From: Ascochyta rabiei
Lineage: Eukaryota; Ascomycota; Dothideomycetes; Pleosporales; Didymellaceae
Direction of reading: 5' to 3'
Assembly: GCF_004011695.2 (NCBI RefSeq)
Contig: NC_082413.1
Span: 124,001-188,000, forward strand
DNA: 64,000 bases
In this document: positions 9,761-21,292 of the stretch, piece after piece
Position numbering within the stretch: the stretch's first letter is position 1
Layout of the letters: every line of letters starts with the position of its first letter
Made by a program: the position numbers and the translations under genes
Notes under the pieces: model-generated
Told to the model about the DNA's origin: nothing
The model's input: the letters and a program-made list of their open reading frames with translations, nothing else
Database searches by the model: none

Positions 9761-10402
9761 TCAGCCGTCCAAAAGCTCCACCTCGACACCCTGCGCAAAC
9801 TGCACCTTCAATTCCCCATCCCCACCCTCTTTCGTCGGCCTAGCTACGTATCCGCCAACACGGACACTCCAGCCCTCCTCGTCAGCAAAGAACCAGTTCA
9901 CCTCTCTCAAGGGGACCGCCTCTTCCTTTCCATCCTCGGCCTTGACAATCCAATAGACCCACAGGCTCTTGCCCAGGACGTCCTTTTCGCGCCTCGCCTC
10001 GAGGGTAGCAGTTGGCTGGCTGTCGTTGCCCGCAAAGGACGGAATGGGCACCACGCTCCAGTCGGCCCAGGCGTCACAGCCAACGGTGCTGATGTACGGT
10101 TTGCTGTAGTACCATTCGATGCCTGTTTTCAGCCATTTGGTCTTGTCGTCGGGAACACCTTCTTTGGTCAGGTGCAGCAGCAGGCCTGCTTGGTCGTATT
10201 GGCGGAGCTCGGTGGCAGGAGGCAGGGCGAATGTGAGACGGGCGCGCTGGAAGGAGGAGAGCTTGTGGGTGGGCAGGATGGAGGGGTGGGTGGGTGCATT
10301 GAAGGCGTTGTGGGAGGGGGGCTTGCGCCAGATGTCTGTGCCGGGTGGGGAGGAGAGGGTGAAGGGCTCCCGGTTGGTTGTGGTAGTGTTGGGCGAAGAC
10401 AT
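9761..10402 (-). CDS. DUF1349 / Ree1-like protein
   Basis: Single exon, 213 aa, close to the usual size of fungal DUF1349 proteins (concanavalin A-like jelly-roll). S. cerevisiae Ree1, linked to enolase regulation, belongs here. Supporting sequence: TDIWRKPPSHNAFNAPT near the N-terminus, the core YDQAGLLLHLTKEGVPDDKTKWLKTGIEW, and VGCDAWADWSVVPIPSF. The C-terminus ends in VGGYVARPTKEGGDGELKVQFA. I took the ATG at 10402. A frame extension to 10426 starts only with GTG. No signal peptide or membrane segment, so it is likely cytosolic. The biochemical role is unknown. Confidence 0.85.
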   Translation of the reverse strand: MSSPNTTTTNREPFTLSSPPGTDIWRKPPSHNAFNAPTHPSILPTHKLSSFQRARLTFALPPATELRQYDQAGLLLHLTKEGVPDDKTKWLKTGIEWYYSKPYISTVGCDAWADWSVVPIPSFAGNDSQPTATLEARREKDVLGKSLWVYWIVKAEDGKEEAVPLREVNWFFADEEGWSVRVGGYVARPTKEGGDGELKVQFAQGVEVELLDG

Positions 10403-11035
10403 GGTCGTGATGACCGAGGTGAGCACAGGGGAGAAAGCGAAGAGATGGGAATGGTGTGGGGGGAGAAGATGGGTGAGGGCATGGCTGGTACTTATACGTC
10501 GGTGTAGGCAGTCGTTGGATCCGATGGATTAGCAAGACGGGTCAAGGTCGGAAGCACCAGCCAGCTCAGGCATGGTTTCTTCCTGGAGGTCATGGTTCAC
10601 GGTTATGGATGCACAGCAACGGCGAGGCGGACAGCCACTCCGGCGGCACGTCGTGATGAAGTGAGGGGCCGTTCTTGGCGAGAAAGTGCGAAATGCAGAC
10701 GGCTCTGGGCTAGGGCTGCGAGGGTGGAGTGGTGCAAGTAGAATCGTACAGGTAGCGTAGTATGTGGAGTGGTGCGTGGGACATGTCAGGTGTTGACGCG
10801 ACTCCAACATGTGGTGCTGGACAGAAGGCATGATCGACGCTGGCCTTGGCTGACGGAGCGGGGAAATGCGAGCTTCTTGCGCCGACTTGCGGCCAATCAG
10901 AGGGGTCGGGATGTGCTGAGTCATCATTTCATGTTCATGTTAATGTTCTTGTTCATGTTCGTGCCGGAGCTAGCGGTGGTGGTACATGGTGATTGATTCA
11001 GGTATTTACAAACGGCCGGGCTCTCGTCTCGTTTT
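10403..11035. other. Intergenic, no gene seen
   Basis: Between the DUF1349 start and the complex I subunit stop. Contains short runs such as repeated TTCATGTT near 10925-10960. An open frame at 10529-10927 on the minus strand is Pro/Ser/Arg/His-rich and unsupported. Confidence 0.5.
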
Positions 11036-12060
11036 CTACTTCTTCTGCTCGCCCTCCTTGGGCGGCTCCGGCTTGGGTGTAGGCAGCTTGAACTGCGCTG
11101 GGTCAGGGGTTGCACTGGCGAGGGTGGCATGGGACTCACGTTTTCGGGAGTGGTGTCCTGACCAGGGCCGACCTGCTCCCACGCGGCCGAACCGCCACGG
11201 AAGTTGCGGAAAGCCTGGGTCATCTCGAGGGGCTCGACGACGATGCGCTTCTTCTCCTCGTCGTAGCGGATCTCGGTGTAGCCGGTCATGGGGAAGTCCT
11301 TGCGCAGGGGGTGGCCGTCGAAGCCGTAGTCGGTCATGATGCGGCGGAGGTCCGGGTGGCCGACGAAGAAGACGCCAAACAGATCGTAGACCTCGCGCTC
11401 GTACCAGTTGGCGCCGTCGTAGAGGTCGCAGAGCGAGGGGACGGGGGTGGCCTCGTCGGCGTACGTCTTGACGCGCAGGCGGGCGTTGTGGCGGATGGAG
11501 AGCATGTTGTAGACGACCTCGAAGCGCTGGTCCTTGGTGGGGTAGTCGACGGCGGTGATGTCTGAGATCTGCGTGTACTCGGCCGCCGTGTGGTTCTTGA
11601 GGAAGGAGAAGACGGGGAGGACGGCGGCGGGGGGGATGTAGATGGTGAGCTCGTCCTTCCAGACGGAGAATCTGGCGCGGTCAGCCACGGAAGGGCGTCA
11701 GGGGGCCGGGCGGGACGCACTGCTGGATGTACTTGGGCAGACACGACATGAGGTAGTTGCCGTAGGTGTGCAGGGCGTCGCCCTTTGCGCGCAGGGCGTC
11801 GACGGGGTTGACGAGGGCGCGCTTGAGCGGCTCGGGCGGGTTGCGCGGGGCGTACTGCACGTGTCAGTCAGTCAGCTCGAGGGCGTGTGCGGGCGCTGCG
11901 GGCGCTGCGGGCGATGCATTGAGCGTACGCGCATGTTGGGCGTCTCCGTGTTCCCGCCTGCGATCTCCTTGGCCCGCAGCGCGGTGGCGGAGAAGGCGCG
12001 GGCGGCCGTCGAGCGGGCGGCCGAGGCCAATGGCCGGCTGACAGCGAGCCGCAGTGCCAT
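11036..12060 (-). CDS. nuo-30.4: NADH:ubiquinone oxidoreductase 30.4 kDa subunit
   Basis: Four exons, complement(join(11036..11092,11140..11671,11721..11854,11929..12060)), 284 aa. It is the NDUFS3/NuoC orthologue, a core subunit of the peripheral arm of mitochondrial complex I. The N-terminus ([20 protein letters not shown]) is rich in Arg/Ala/Ser and typical of a matrix-targeting presequence. The conserved core includes [40 protein letters not shown] and the signature [20 protein letters not shown]. All junctions keep frame with canonical sites (GTACGC/CAG, GTGCGT/CAG, GTGAGT/CAG). The length agrees with the 283-aa N. crassa protein as I recall it. Its start faces NOT4 across a 569-bp divergent region. 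Confidence 0.96.
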
Positions 12061-12629
12061 TGTGCGTGTGCGTGTCGAGGCGGAGGGGGGCGGGTGATTG
12101 GGCGGGCGATTGGGGTGAGGGCGGAGGGCGAGGGCGGAGGGCGAGGGCGGAGGGCGAGGGCGTCGACGTCGAGGGTCCAAGTGGCCGCCGACGAGCATCC
12201 CGACGTTCTTGTTCTTGTTCTCGCGGCAGAGCGGGCCCGAGCGCCCTGTTAGCGGACAGAGGTTGCAGCGGCGTGCTGCGTGTGCTCTCCTCTCCAGCGC
12301 GCTCCCATCCACCAGCCAGTTCCCGCCCGAGCCGTCGCAGCAGTCCAGCGCCTCTCGTTCCTTCCTCGACACGGCCGGCGTTTGTTTGCCTCTGTTGTGT
12401 TGCCTCTGTTGTGTTGCCTCTGTTGTCTTGCCACATCCACATCCACATCCAGACACATGCACATCCAGACACATCCACACCCAGACACATCCACATCCAC
12501 ACCCATCCACACCCATCCACACCCACCTCCACACACACAGCCACACCCATACACACACGCCCACCTGCTGCACGCCTCTCGCCCATCGCACGTCGTCGCG
12601 CCTCGACATCTCACACCCACCCACCCACC
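12061..12629. promoter_or_regulatory. Divergent promoter region, nuo-30.4 / NOT4
   Basis: The 569 bp between two divergent start codons contain low-complexity tracts: GGGCGAGGGCGGA-type repeats at about 12110-12162, three TGTTGTGTTGCCTC-like copies at about 12393-12430, and CACATCCACACC-type runs at about 12430-12560. No open frame here is convincing. Assigning it as a shared promoter is inference from gene orientation. Confidence 0.6.
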
Positions 12630-15358
12630 ATGTCCCGCCTCCAGTACGACCAGTTCGTCGACGACGACGAGGACGAGTGCTGCCCGCTCTGCGTCGAGGA
12701 GTTCGACCTGTCGGACAGAAACTTTCGCCCGTGTCCCTGCGGCTACCAAGTACGCCCGCCCTGACGACCCCCCCTCGGCTCGAGGCGCTGCGCTGACCGC
12801 CCCTCCCCCAGATCTGCCAGTTCTGCTACAACAACATCAAGACGACGATGAACGGGCTGTGTCCCGCCTGTCGCCGTCCCTACGACGACTCGACGATTGA
12901 GTTCAAGAACATCACCCCCGAAGAGTGCGTCCCCCGTGTCTCCCAGCCTCGCCCCCGCTCCCGCTAACCCGCGCAGGATGGCCAAGCACAAGCAGCAGAT
13001 TGCCCAAAAGGCCAAGAAGAACGCCCAGATACGGCAGAAGGAGGCGCAAAAGGCAGAGGCCGACTCGCTCAGCCGCAAGCACCTCGCCGGCCTGCGCGTC
13101 GTCCAGAAGAACCTCGTCTACGTGACCGGCCTGACGCCCACGATACGCGAGGACCGCCTGCTCGACACCCTGCGCGGGCCCGACTACTTTGGCCAGTACG
13201 GCAAGATCATCAAGATCGTCGTCAGCAAGGCCCGCGAGAACGCCCAGCACCAGCAGTCGGTCGGCGTCTACGTCACCTTTGCCCGCAAGGAGGACGCCGA
13301 GGCCTGCATCACCGCCGTCGATGGCTCGCAGAACGGCGACCGCGTCCTGAGGTGCGTCGTCTCCCCTCGCCCCTCTACTCACTCGCTGTCCAGCCTGCTC
13401 ACAGTCCCTGCAGGGCCCAGTATGGCACCACCAAATACTGCTCCGCCTACCTGCGCGGCGAGCAGTGCAACAACCGCAACTGCATGTTCCTGCACGAACC
13501 GGGCGAAGACAACGAGAGCTTCACCCGCCAAGACCTGTCCATGATGAACTCGATCCAAACCCAGCAGCCTGCGCAATCCTCCAGCTCCCGCTCCGCACCG
13601 CCCGCCCACCCGGGCCCTCCCGTCTCCGCCGCCTCTACTGCCACCGCCACCGCCTCCACTGCCACCGCCACCGCCTCCACCGCCGCCGCCGCCGCTGCGC
13701 CCATGAGTCGACAGCAGAGCAACGAAGGCTCGAGTCCGACGCAAGACGCACCGGGCTTGCCAGCGACCGCAGGCTGGGCCAGCAAAGCAGCCCTCGAGCG
13801 CCGCGCGAGTCGCTCCACCATTGCATCGCATCCCAGCCCCATGGTGCCAAACGCCACGCCTGCGCAAGCTTCGAAAGCACAAACCCCCGCGCCAAAGAAG
13901 GAGGAGCCCCCCAAGGTAGAAGAGGCACCAAAGCCCAAGACCAGGAAGGAGGAAAAGAAGGAGGAACGCAAAAAGGAAAAGGCAAAAGAAAAGGCTGCCC
14001 AAGCATCCAAGTCTGCCAGCCCTCAATCGGCATCCGAGTCGGCACCAAAACTCGTCAAACCAAGTGCGGCTGGTTTCGAGGGTCTTCTCAAAGTCATCTG
14101 CAACGACGACTTCAAGTTCATCTTCTCCAACGCCGGCTTCTCCGAGGAGGATTTCAAGGCGATTGTCGAGTTTCCCCAACTTCTGGATCCCAATGGCGGC
14201 GCCAAGCGACGTGCGGCGAGGGAAAGGGAGCAGGAACTCGTCAAGAAGCAGCGCGAAGCCGAAGCCGAGGCCGAGGCCAAAGCGGCTGCCCAACCCCAAC
14301 CGGCTCCTGTTGCCGAGCCCGAGGAGAACGAGGCAACGGCTGGAGGCAGCCTTCAGCTGGGCGGCGAGCCCGAGGGAGGCCATGAACCAGTCGCGAGTCA
14401 CCAGAACCAGCACGCCATTGCTCCTCCCGGTCAGCAAGGGTTTGGCGGCAACTTGTTCGGCAACACGTCTCTGGCCGAAGACTTCAGCAGCCTTGGCTTG
14501 AACAACCGTGCCTTGACACCCGCGCAGCAGCAGCAACTTCTGCTTTCCAACTTCAAGTCAGGCCCTCAGTCCGCCGGCCTCCTCTCCAACCTGCAGAACA
14601 GTCAGAACCAACAAAACCTCGCAGCCAATGCTCCCGGTCACGCAAGGCATACCTCCCGCTTCAGCTTTGCCAACGACGGCGCCTCTGCTTCCGCCAACGT
14701 TCAACCTGTCGCCAGCCAAAAGATCATGAACCAGCAAAACTCCATGATGCCAAAGAGTGCAACCCAATTCAACCAGATGCCGCAGCACCAAGCGTTGGGC
14801 GGCCAGTTCTTCACAAACGTCCAAGGACCGCCTCCTGGCCTGAAGCCCACGGGCACGCCCCCGGTCGGCGGCACCAACATGTTTGCGCAAGGTCATGGTT
14901 TTGCCACGGGCGGGCTGCCCTACGGCGCAAACGCAGCCGGTCGAAACACCAACGAGCTGTACCAGGACCTGCTCCGCAACAGAAACATGGACGGTGGTGG
15001 TGCTAGGACGGCGGATTCTGGTAAGCGTGAGTCAATGTTTCCTTCTTTCCTCAGTCAACACCCTTCGGCTTCTACGTCCCCTGCCCCTGGCCTGCTGAAC
15101 TTCCCCTATGGACCCTCGCCTGGCGCTTACCAGGACTCTGGTTCGCAGAAATCTAAGAAGAAGGGCAAGAAGCATCGCCACGCCAACACAACCTCCTCTG
15201 GAGGAGGTGGCATGGCAGACATGCAAGACCCGAGCATCTTACAGGCGAGGCTACACCAGGCGAACATGGCTGGTCAGGGCCCGTATGGCCAGGGTCAGAA
15301 TGGCTTTTCTTCCCTTTACGCGAACAACAATAACTTCGGCGGCGCCGGACGGTGGTAG
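12630..15358 (+). CDS. NOT4: CCR4-NOT E3 ubiquitin ligase Not4
   Basis: Four exons, join(12630..12749,12812..12924,12977..13351,13414..15358), 850 aa. Not4 is the RING E3 ligase of the CCR4-NOT mRNA deadenylation and quality-control complex. The N-terminal C4C4 RING starts with CCPLC at residues 17-21 (ECCPLCVEEFDL, CPCGYQ, ICQFCYNNIK, GLCPACRRPY). A basic coiled linker and then an RRM follow (LVYVTGLTPTIREDRLL, QSVGVYVTFARKEDAEA). Next is a CCCH zinc finger, C-x8-C-x4-C-x3-H (CSAYLRGEQCNNRNCMFLH). The rest is Gln/Asn/Ser-rich and ends in DPSILQARLHQANM and a terminal RW. All junctions preserve frame. A strong in-frame GTAAGC at 15021 could splice into the next coding region. Confidence 0.95.
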
Positions 15359-15953
15359 ACCTTTCGCTTCTTTCACATAATTCGTCGGCCGCTGGGTCAG
15401 ATATACCGTCTTGACACTTTTCAGTGGCCATGGCTGCACGGCGTTTGGGGGCTTTTTTTTTTTTTTCCTTTTTTTTTCCTTTTTTTTTGCGGCACTGCAT
15501 CGGCACACCAACGAGTGCAAGGGCACTGAGTTGCCCGGCGTTAATCAACAGCCAGCCAGGGGCACAGGTAATTTGGCTTTGGCGTGATTTCATGGATTTT
15601 CAATACCTTCGCATCTTGTTCATGTCTTTCTTTACCTGGGCGGAATGTGCTGCTTTATCACACGCCTGGGTCAGCTTCTCTCGTCATCTTCGTCCTTAGC
15701 CATCGCATGTACGTAAAGTCCCCTTCCTGCCGCTGTCTAGTCGGCATGCTTACTTTCTAATAGAAAGATGGCTTCCTTACTCTTCTTCCGCCTTTGAAGT
15801 GACGAAGATGCTCGAGAGAACTAGCCTTGCAACATGATGTACTTAACTGCTTGCCGGCGCTGTACTGCTACCTTTCGCTGCCTTGCCACCGCCGTTTTTG
15901 TTGCTCCGTTGTTGTGCAAGCTTTAACCGGACAGTTGCTGACCCTATGCACAG
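15359..15953. other. Gap between NOT4 stop and next coding region
   Basis: Has T-rich runs (15455-15487) and no conserved frame. Just before 15954 is a good fungal 3' splice site: branch-like GCTGAC (15937-15942), then CAG (15951-15953). That suggests the following coding region begins with a splice acceptor. Confidence 0.6.
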
Positions 15954-18607
15954 TAGGCACGACATTCGCCGATGAGGACCAGGCTACGCTCGAGGTCGAC
16001 GCTCTTGTCAACGATGACGAGAACGAGCCTGTGCGGCCTCCTCCGAGCCTCCCGCTCGCTGGACAGTTTTTCGAACAACCTCGTCGATCAACGCCATCCA
16101 TTCCACCTGGATTCACTGCCCCTGCGATCCCCCGGGCCATAGCTGAGGAAGTAGCCTCACGCCCCGGCTCTCGCCCAGGTTCGCGTCCCATGTCGCGAAC
16201 CACGTCTTCTACCATCGTGCCCGCAGTTCCCGTTGTGCCCGTCACACCCATCAAAGCCGAAACACCTGCAAAAGCAAAGAAGGGGAAGCAGGCCGCCAAA
16301 GCAGCAGAAGCAGTGGATGCTGCACCGGCAGCCACAAGAGTGGTACCTGCAACGCCAACGAAATCGCCAAGCAAGGCCCCAGTCGCAAAGGCACAGACTA
16401 CAACGAGCACCCCAACGAAGACGGTAGAGGTGGCTGCGAAGAAGCCAGAGAAGAATTCCACGCCAGACACACCTGTCAAGGCCACGGTGAAGAGCAAGGC
16501 AGCCAGCAAGAAGACCGAGAAGGCTGAAAAACCAGCAAGCACCGCCGAGGACAACAGCCCAAAGTTGCCCGACAAAGAGAGTGCAGATGCTCCGATTGGT
16601 ACTGGAGCGCCCAACGCAAACACCAAACGACAGCCCCCGGGCAAAATTGATATTCCAACGACCAAGAATGTCGAGAAGGAGCCTACGCCTGCAACGATCC
16701 CGAAGAAAGGGGAGTCACCAATGAAGAACGTGCGCGCGCTTCCTCCAACCTCATCTCCCTCGGTGCCTGCAAGTCCCGCCGTAACGGCAGCTCCATCTCC
16801 TATCAAGCACACGGCCGCCCCGCGAACACTGCGACTGGTTTCCACCCCCAAGGCAGAGACTCCGCCGGCTGTCGTTACGCCAACACCTCCACTGCCTCAT
16901 ATTCCTACCGTGGACAAGTTGAGGTCCAGGCAGGCCAGCATTGCGTCCTTGAACCAGCCGGGCACGCCAGCAAGCGAGCCAATCTCCGATACTGCCTCGA
17001 TGACATCAGGCATGATTTCTAGGGCTAGCTCTCCGCCTCCTCCAAGCACTATTGTCGGCTCGGCTCCGGTGAGGAAGATGACGAAAGCGCAAGCCAAGAA
17101 GAACAGACAGGAGCGCAAACGACAGGAAGAGGAGACCACGGCAGCGGACGAGAAGTCTGATGTCGAAGTCGTCCAAGCTCCAATCATCGGCCGTAAGAAG
17201 AAAGCCAAGAAGCCATCCACCACCCCGAAACCAGTCGCTGCTATGGCTTCTGCCATGGCTGCTGCAAAGAGTCAGCCTGCTTCGCCCAAGTCTGCTACCG
17301 TGGAGGATGAGCTGGTGGAGACACCAACTGTGGCATCGGTCAAAGCACAGCCTACCAGGAATTCTGCAAGTGCCACGCCTGAGCCTGAAGTCGTCTCAGA
17401 AGAACAAAGAGATAGGCGAGAGCCGAGTGCACAGTCCGTTCTCAACGACCTGCAGAAGACTGGCGAAATTCTCGTATCGGCTCTTGAGTTCTTCAAGCCT
17501 CTCTCTTCGACCCTGACACACGGCTCACGATCGAATCCATCCGGCCATCCGACATCCCCACCCGACCTCAAGATCCACTTTGCGGAAGCCGACCTCGACG
17601 CTCTTGCCAAGAAGAAGCCCATCCGCCTTGGCGGCCATGGAGACAAGCCCGACTCACGCACTCTCATCACCCCGAACGGCAAGTTCTTCTGGGGCCTCTC
17701 GCACGAGCTCGAAGAGAAGGCCCTGTCGCTGGAATCCCAAATCGAGCAACTTGCCGGACAGGCGCGCTTCCACCCATCCTCGCGCTCAAACACACACTAC
17801 AACCCCCCTTACTCGCCCACATCCGACGTTCTTCCCGCCATCGCCACAGCCCTCAAAGAAGCCGGCAAGAAACTCAGCCCAGGTTCCCCCACGAGCAACC
17901 GAAAACTCGACCCAGCAACCTACTCGCACACCCTCTCCCAAGTCCACCCCAACGACCTCCCACCCGCAACCCTCTCTCCTCCCCCAGCCCAGCAGCAAAC
18001 CCCCGCAGACGCAGGCGCCTACCTCAACCAGTTTGTACTCCCGCGCACCGACAACCCGCCGCCCAACCAGTCGCGCTCGGAAATGGCAGCCGTCGGCGGC
18101 GCCCCAGGGTCCGGCACGCGATCCATCTCGGTAGCGACGCACCAGTTCGAGAAAGCCGCGCGTGCCGTCATCGAGGGTGGTGCGGTAGGGAGTACCGAGA
18201 TCGACGGCCTGGGCAGCATGGTGGGAGATCGCAGTGGAGGTGTCTTCGTGCGGGGGTTGGAGAGTCTCGTCGGTGCCGGGTTGGGTGTGGGTGGGAATGG
18301 GAATAAGAATGGCAATGAGGGGCGCGAAGCTTTGGACGCTAGGCTCGACGTGCAAGGTCTCTTTGGCCGGTTCGAGATGGGCCCTGGGAACGAGTTGAGG
18401 AGTGTGAGTGGTGGCCTCGGAGGAAGTGTCGGTCATGGCAATGGTTACAGTACCGCGACATCGGCAAGCAGCAGAGGCAGCGTTCTCAGCCTCGAGGAAG
18501 CGGAAACTGCCATGCTGAGCGCGCGGCGCGAACACGAGGTTCTGGAACGCAAGCTCGCGGCGCTGATGAAGAAGAATAGAAAACTCGCTGTTGGGGGAGC
18601 GCGGTGA
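15954..18607 (+). CDS. Low-complexity protein, 5' end unresolved; possible NOT4 C-terminus
   Basis: About 884 codons open without interruption. Reading starts at GTTFADEDQATLEVDAL, an acidic block that looks coding but has no ATG close upstream (the first in-frame Met within the plausible coding part is near 16189). The body is Pro/Ala/Lys/Thr-rich and disordered, with SRPGSRPGSRPMSR near the start. A lysine-rich KAQAKKNRQERKRQEEE segment (about 17090-17140) and a more structured stretch, GKFFWGLSHELEEKALSLES, follow. The C-terminus is a predicted coiled coil (SLEEAETAMLSARREHEVLE). I recognise no enzymatic domain. It may be the C-terminal half of a long Not4 isoform, joined by phase-compatible splicing 15021-15953, or a separate gene with an unidentified first exon. 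Confidence 0.7.
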
Positions 18608-18732
18608 GGGGGTTAGTTGGTTGGTGGTAGGATGGTGATTGGATGGATGGGCGTAGTGTAGTGCAGCGTAGAATTAGGCAACCCAAGCCAGAGATGAAGA
18701 TATTGCTCATTAGAAATGACGCTATTGCTGTT

Positions 18733-19225
18733 CCTCTCTAGGCAATTGGTATTCATCCATCCATCCACCCACCCAATCCGCTCATTCGAAATCTCACCTA
18801 TGATTGTCCATGTCGTGCGAGATCTCATGCCTGTATGATTTCCAGTCCCCCTCCTCCTCCTCCTCCTTCTCCTCCTTCTCCTCCTTCTCCTCCTTCTCCT
18901 CCTTCTCCTCCTTCTCCTCCTTCTCCTCCTTCTCCTCCTTCTCCTCCTTCTCCTCCTTCTCCTCCTTCTCCTCCTTCTCTCCCCCACATCCCATCTACTC
19001 CGCCCAAACACACACCCCCTAACCTCCTCTACTCTACTCTACTAACCCCCCTATCTCTCCTTCCCTACACACCTACGCTGTGCACAACTCGCCTGTAGCT
19101 ATCTACTAATGCTCCTGCATACGCAGCACCTAGAATTTCCTTCTATTTACCCCCTTAATTTCTCTTTAGGCAATTAGTATCTATCTATATATCTATCTAT
19201 ATCTCTATCTATATATCTATCTATA

Positions 19226-19259
<34 letters not shown>

Positions 19260-19276
19260 CCTATCTATCTATCTAC

Positions 19277-19327
<51 letters not shown>

Positions 19328-19339
19328 CCTATCTATATG

Positions 19340-19371
<32 letters not shown>

Positions 19372-19733
19372 CCCACCTAATCTGCTTATTTAAAATCTTG
19401 CCTATAATTGTCTATGTTGTGCAAGATCTCATGCCTGTATGATTTTTAGTCCCCCTCCTCCTCCTCCTTCTCCTCCTTCTCTCCCCCACATCCCATCTAC
19501 TCCGCCCAAACACACCCCCCTGACCTCCTCCACTCCACTCCACTAACCCCCCTATCTTTCCTTCCCTACAGACCCATGCTGTGCACAACTTGCCTGTGGC
19601 TATCTACCTATCCTCCTGCATACACAGCACCTAGAATTTCCTTCTATTTACCCCCTTAATTTCTCTTTAGGCAATTAGTATCTATCTATATATCTATCTA
19701 TATATCTATCTATCTATCTATCTATCTATCTAC

Positions 19734-19780
<47 letters not shown>

Positions 19781-19792
19781 CCTATCTATATG

Positions 19793-19824
<32 letters not shown>

Positions 19825-20120
19825 CCCACCTAATCTGCTTATTTAAAATCTTGCCTATAATTGTCTATGTTGTGCAAGATCTCATGCCTGTATGATTTTT
19901 AGTCCCCCTCCTCCTCCTCCTCCTTCTCCTCCTTCTCTCCCCTGCATCCCATCTACTCCGCCCAAACACACCCCCCCTAACCTCCTCCACTCCACTCCAC
20001 TAACCCCCCTATCTTTCCTTCCCTACAGACCCATGCTGTGCACAACTTGCCTGTGGCTATCTACCTATCCTCCTGCATACGCAGCACCTGGAATTTCCTT
20101 CTATTCACCCTCTTGATTCC
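18733..20120. repeat. Triplicated 430-510 bp repeat with microsatellites
   Basis: Three tandem units begin near 18733, 19156 and 19664. Each has a (CTAT)n or CATC tract, then a conserved block ending in GATCTCATGCCTGTATGATT, a (CTCCTT)n tract (longest at 18845-18980), and a block ending with CAATTTC-like sequence. Differences between units are mostly C-to-T or G-to-A. The outer edges of the array (start of unit 1, end of unit 3) keep the C/G-rich state. Arg-, Glu-, Gly- or Ser-Pro-rich open frames here are microsatellite artefacts. Confidence 0.85.
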
Positions 20121-21292
20121 CCTTTTAGGATTGTAAATCCAGGTCAAGTCAGGTCGAGTCAGGTCGAGTCAGGTCGAGTCAGGTCGAGTCAGGTCGAGTC
20201 AGGTCGAGTCAGGTCGAGTCAGGTAGGGTAGGGTAGGGTAGGGTAGGGGTGTGGTGGTGTGGAGTGTGTGGGGGGGTTCTGACGCGTCGATTGTGTTGCG
20301 GTGGCTGTTCTGTTCTGTTCTGTTCTGTTCTGTTCTGTCTTTGCTCTTGGATGTTAGGAAGTCTGCTGTGCGGATCGAGGGACGGATGGACGGACGCTGT
20401 GTCGCCTGGCTGGCTGGCTAGCTGGCTGGCTGGCTGGCTGTTCTTGGTCGGCGGGTAGAGATTACGAAGTGTTGGGACGGGATGGGTGGTCTGAAGAGGG
20501 GGGGCACTTGCTGTTGTGGGTGTTTGTGTGTGGTTCTGCGCTTTTGTGGTCTTGGCTGGATTGGCTGGGTGGTTGGTTGGTTGGTGGGGGGTTCGGTGTA
20601 GGTTTTTCTTTTAGATCACCGAGTGTATGTCGATAATAACTTGACCTGGTGATGGAAAGAGAAGAACTGATCCCGCCGTCTATTGCTCAAGGTTCATAAC
20701 TCTGCGTTTTTTGTTATACTACAGTGATAAAGATAGTAGTCATAGACAGTCTTTGCGTATTGTGTCCTTTAGTAGGATTGTCCCGAGAATAGTCTCATTC
20801 TGTAAATGCCAATAGAGCGACTACAAGCGTGCAGTTCTTAGAACTTTGCGTCTTCAGTTTTTGTGTGTCTCTCTGTTTTGGTACTCTGTTGAATAGATTC
20901 TAGGAGTCTAACGCTTAGACATGGTCTTTCTTGCGTGTTTTTCCGTCGTGTCGTGGTATGGTCTCAGACTTGGTTTGGGCTGTAACGGTGCCTTGGTTTG
21001 TTCCGGCGATTCAGCGGAAACGAGATGGGAAACTCGTACTGCATGGGGAAACGGATGCTGGCTTGTTTTCATGAGATCGTAGATACACACACGCTCTCTT
21101 TCTCTCTCTTCCAACGAAACTGTTCAAATCGTATCGATGGATTGTTGCTGCAATATGTCTAAGTTGAATAGCAAGTTCAGTGGCACATAGCGCGGTTAGA
21201 AACAGAGACTCAGGCCTTGCACGACGCACCATACCACTTTCCACGCGCTGTCTCTGCGTCAGAAAACATCAGTCTAAACACACAGTCCCCCC
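20121..21292. other. Simple-repeat cluster and gene-free stretch
   Basis: 20151-20222 holds about seven copies of the 10-mer AGGTCGAGTC. It is followed by (AGGGT)n to about 20246, (TGTTC)n at about 20306-20337 and (TGGC)n at about 20408-20441. From 20442 to 21292 I see no gene. The last part is the 3' flank of the rhodopsin-domain gene. Confidence 0.8.

Noticed and set aside
6194..18607. Secondary-metabolite cluster around the 2-oxoglutarate oxygenase
   Set aside because: Neighbours are housekeeping genes (GMPPA, Ree1-like, complex I, Not4); no synthase, transporter or regulator is present.
18613..19098. Open frames of poly-Arg, poly-Glu-Lys, poly-Gly and Ser-Pro
   Set aside because: They are readings of the (CTCCTT)n microsatellite with no other coding signal.
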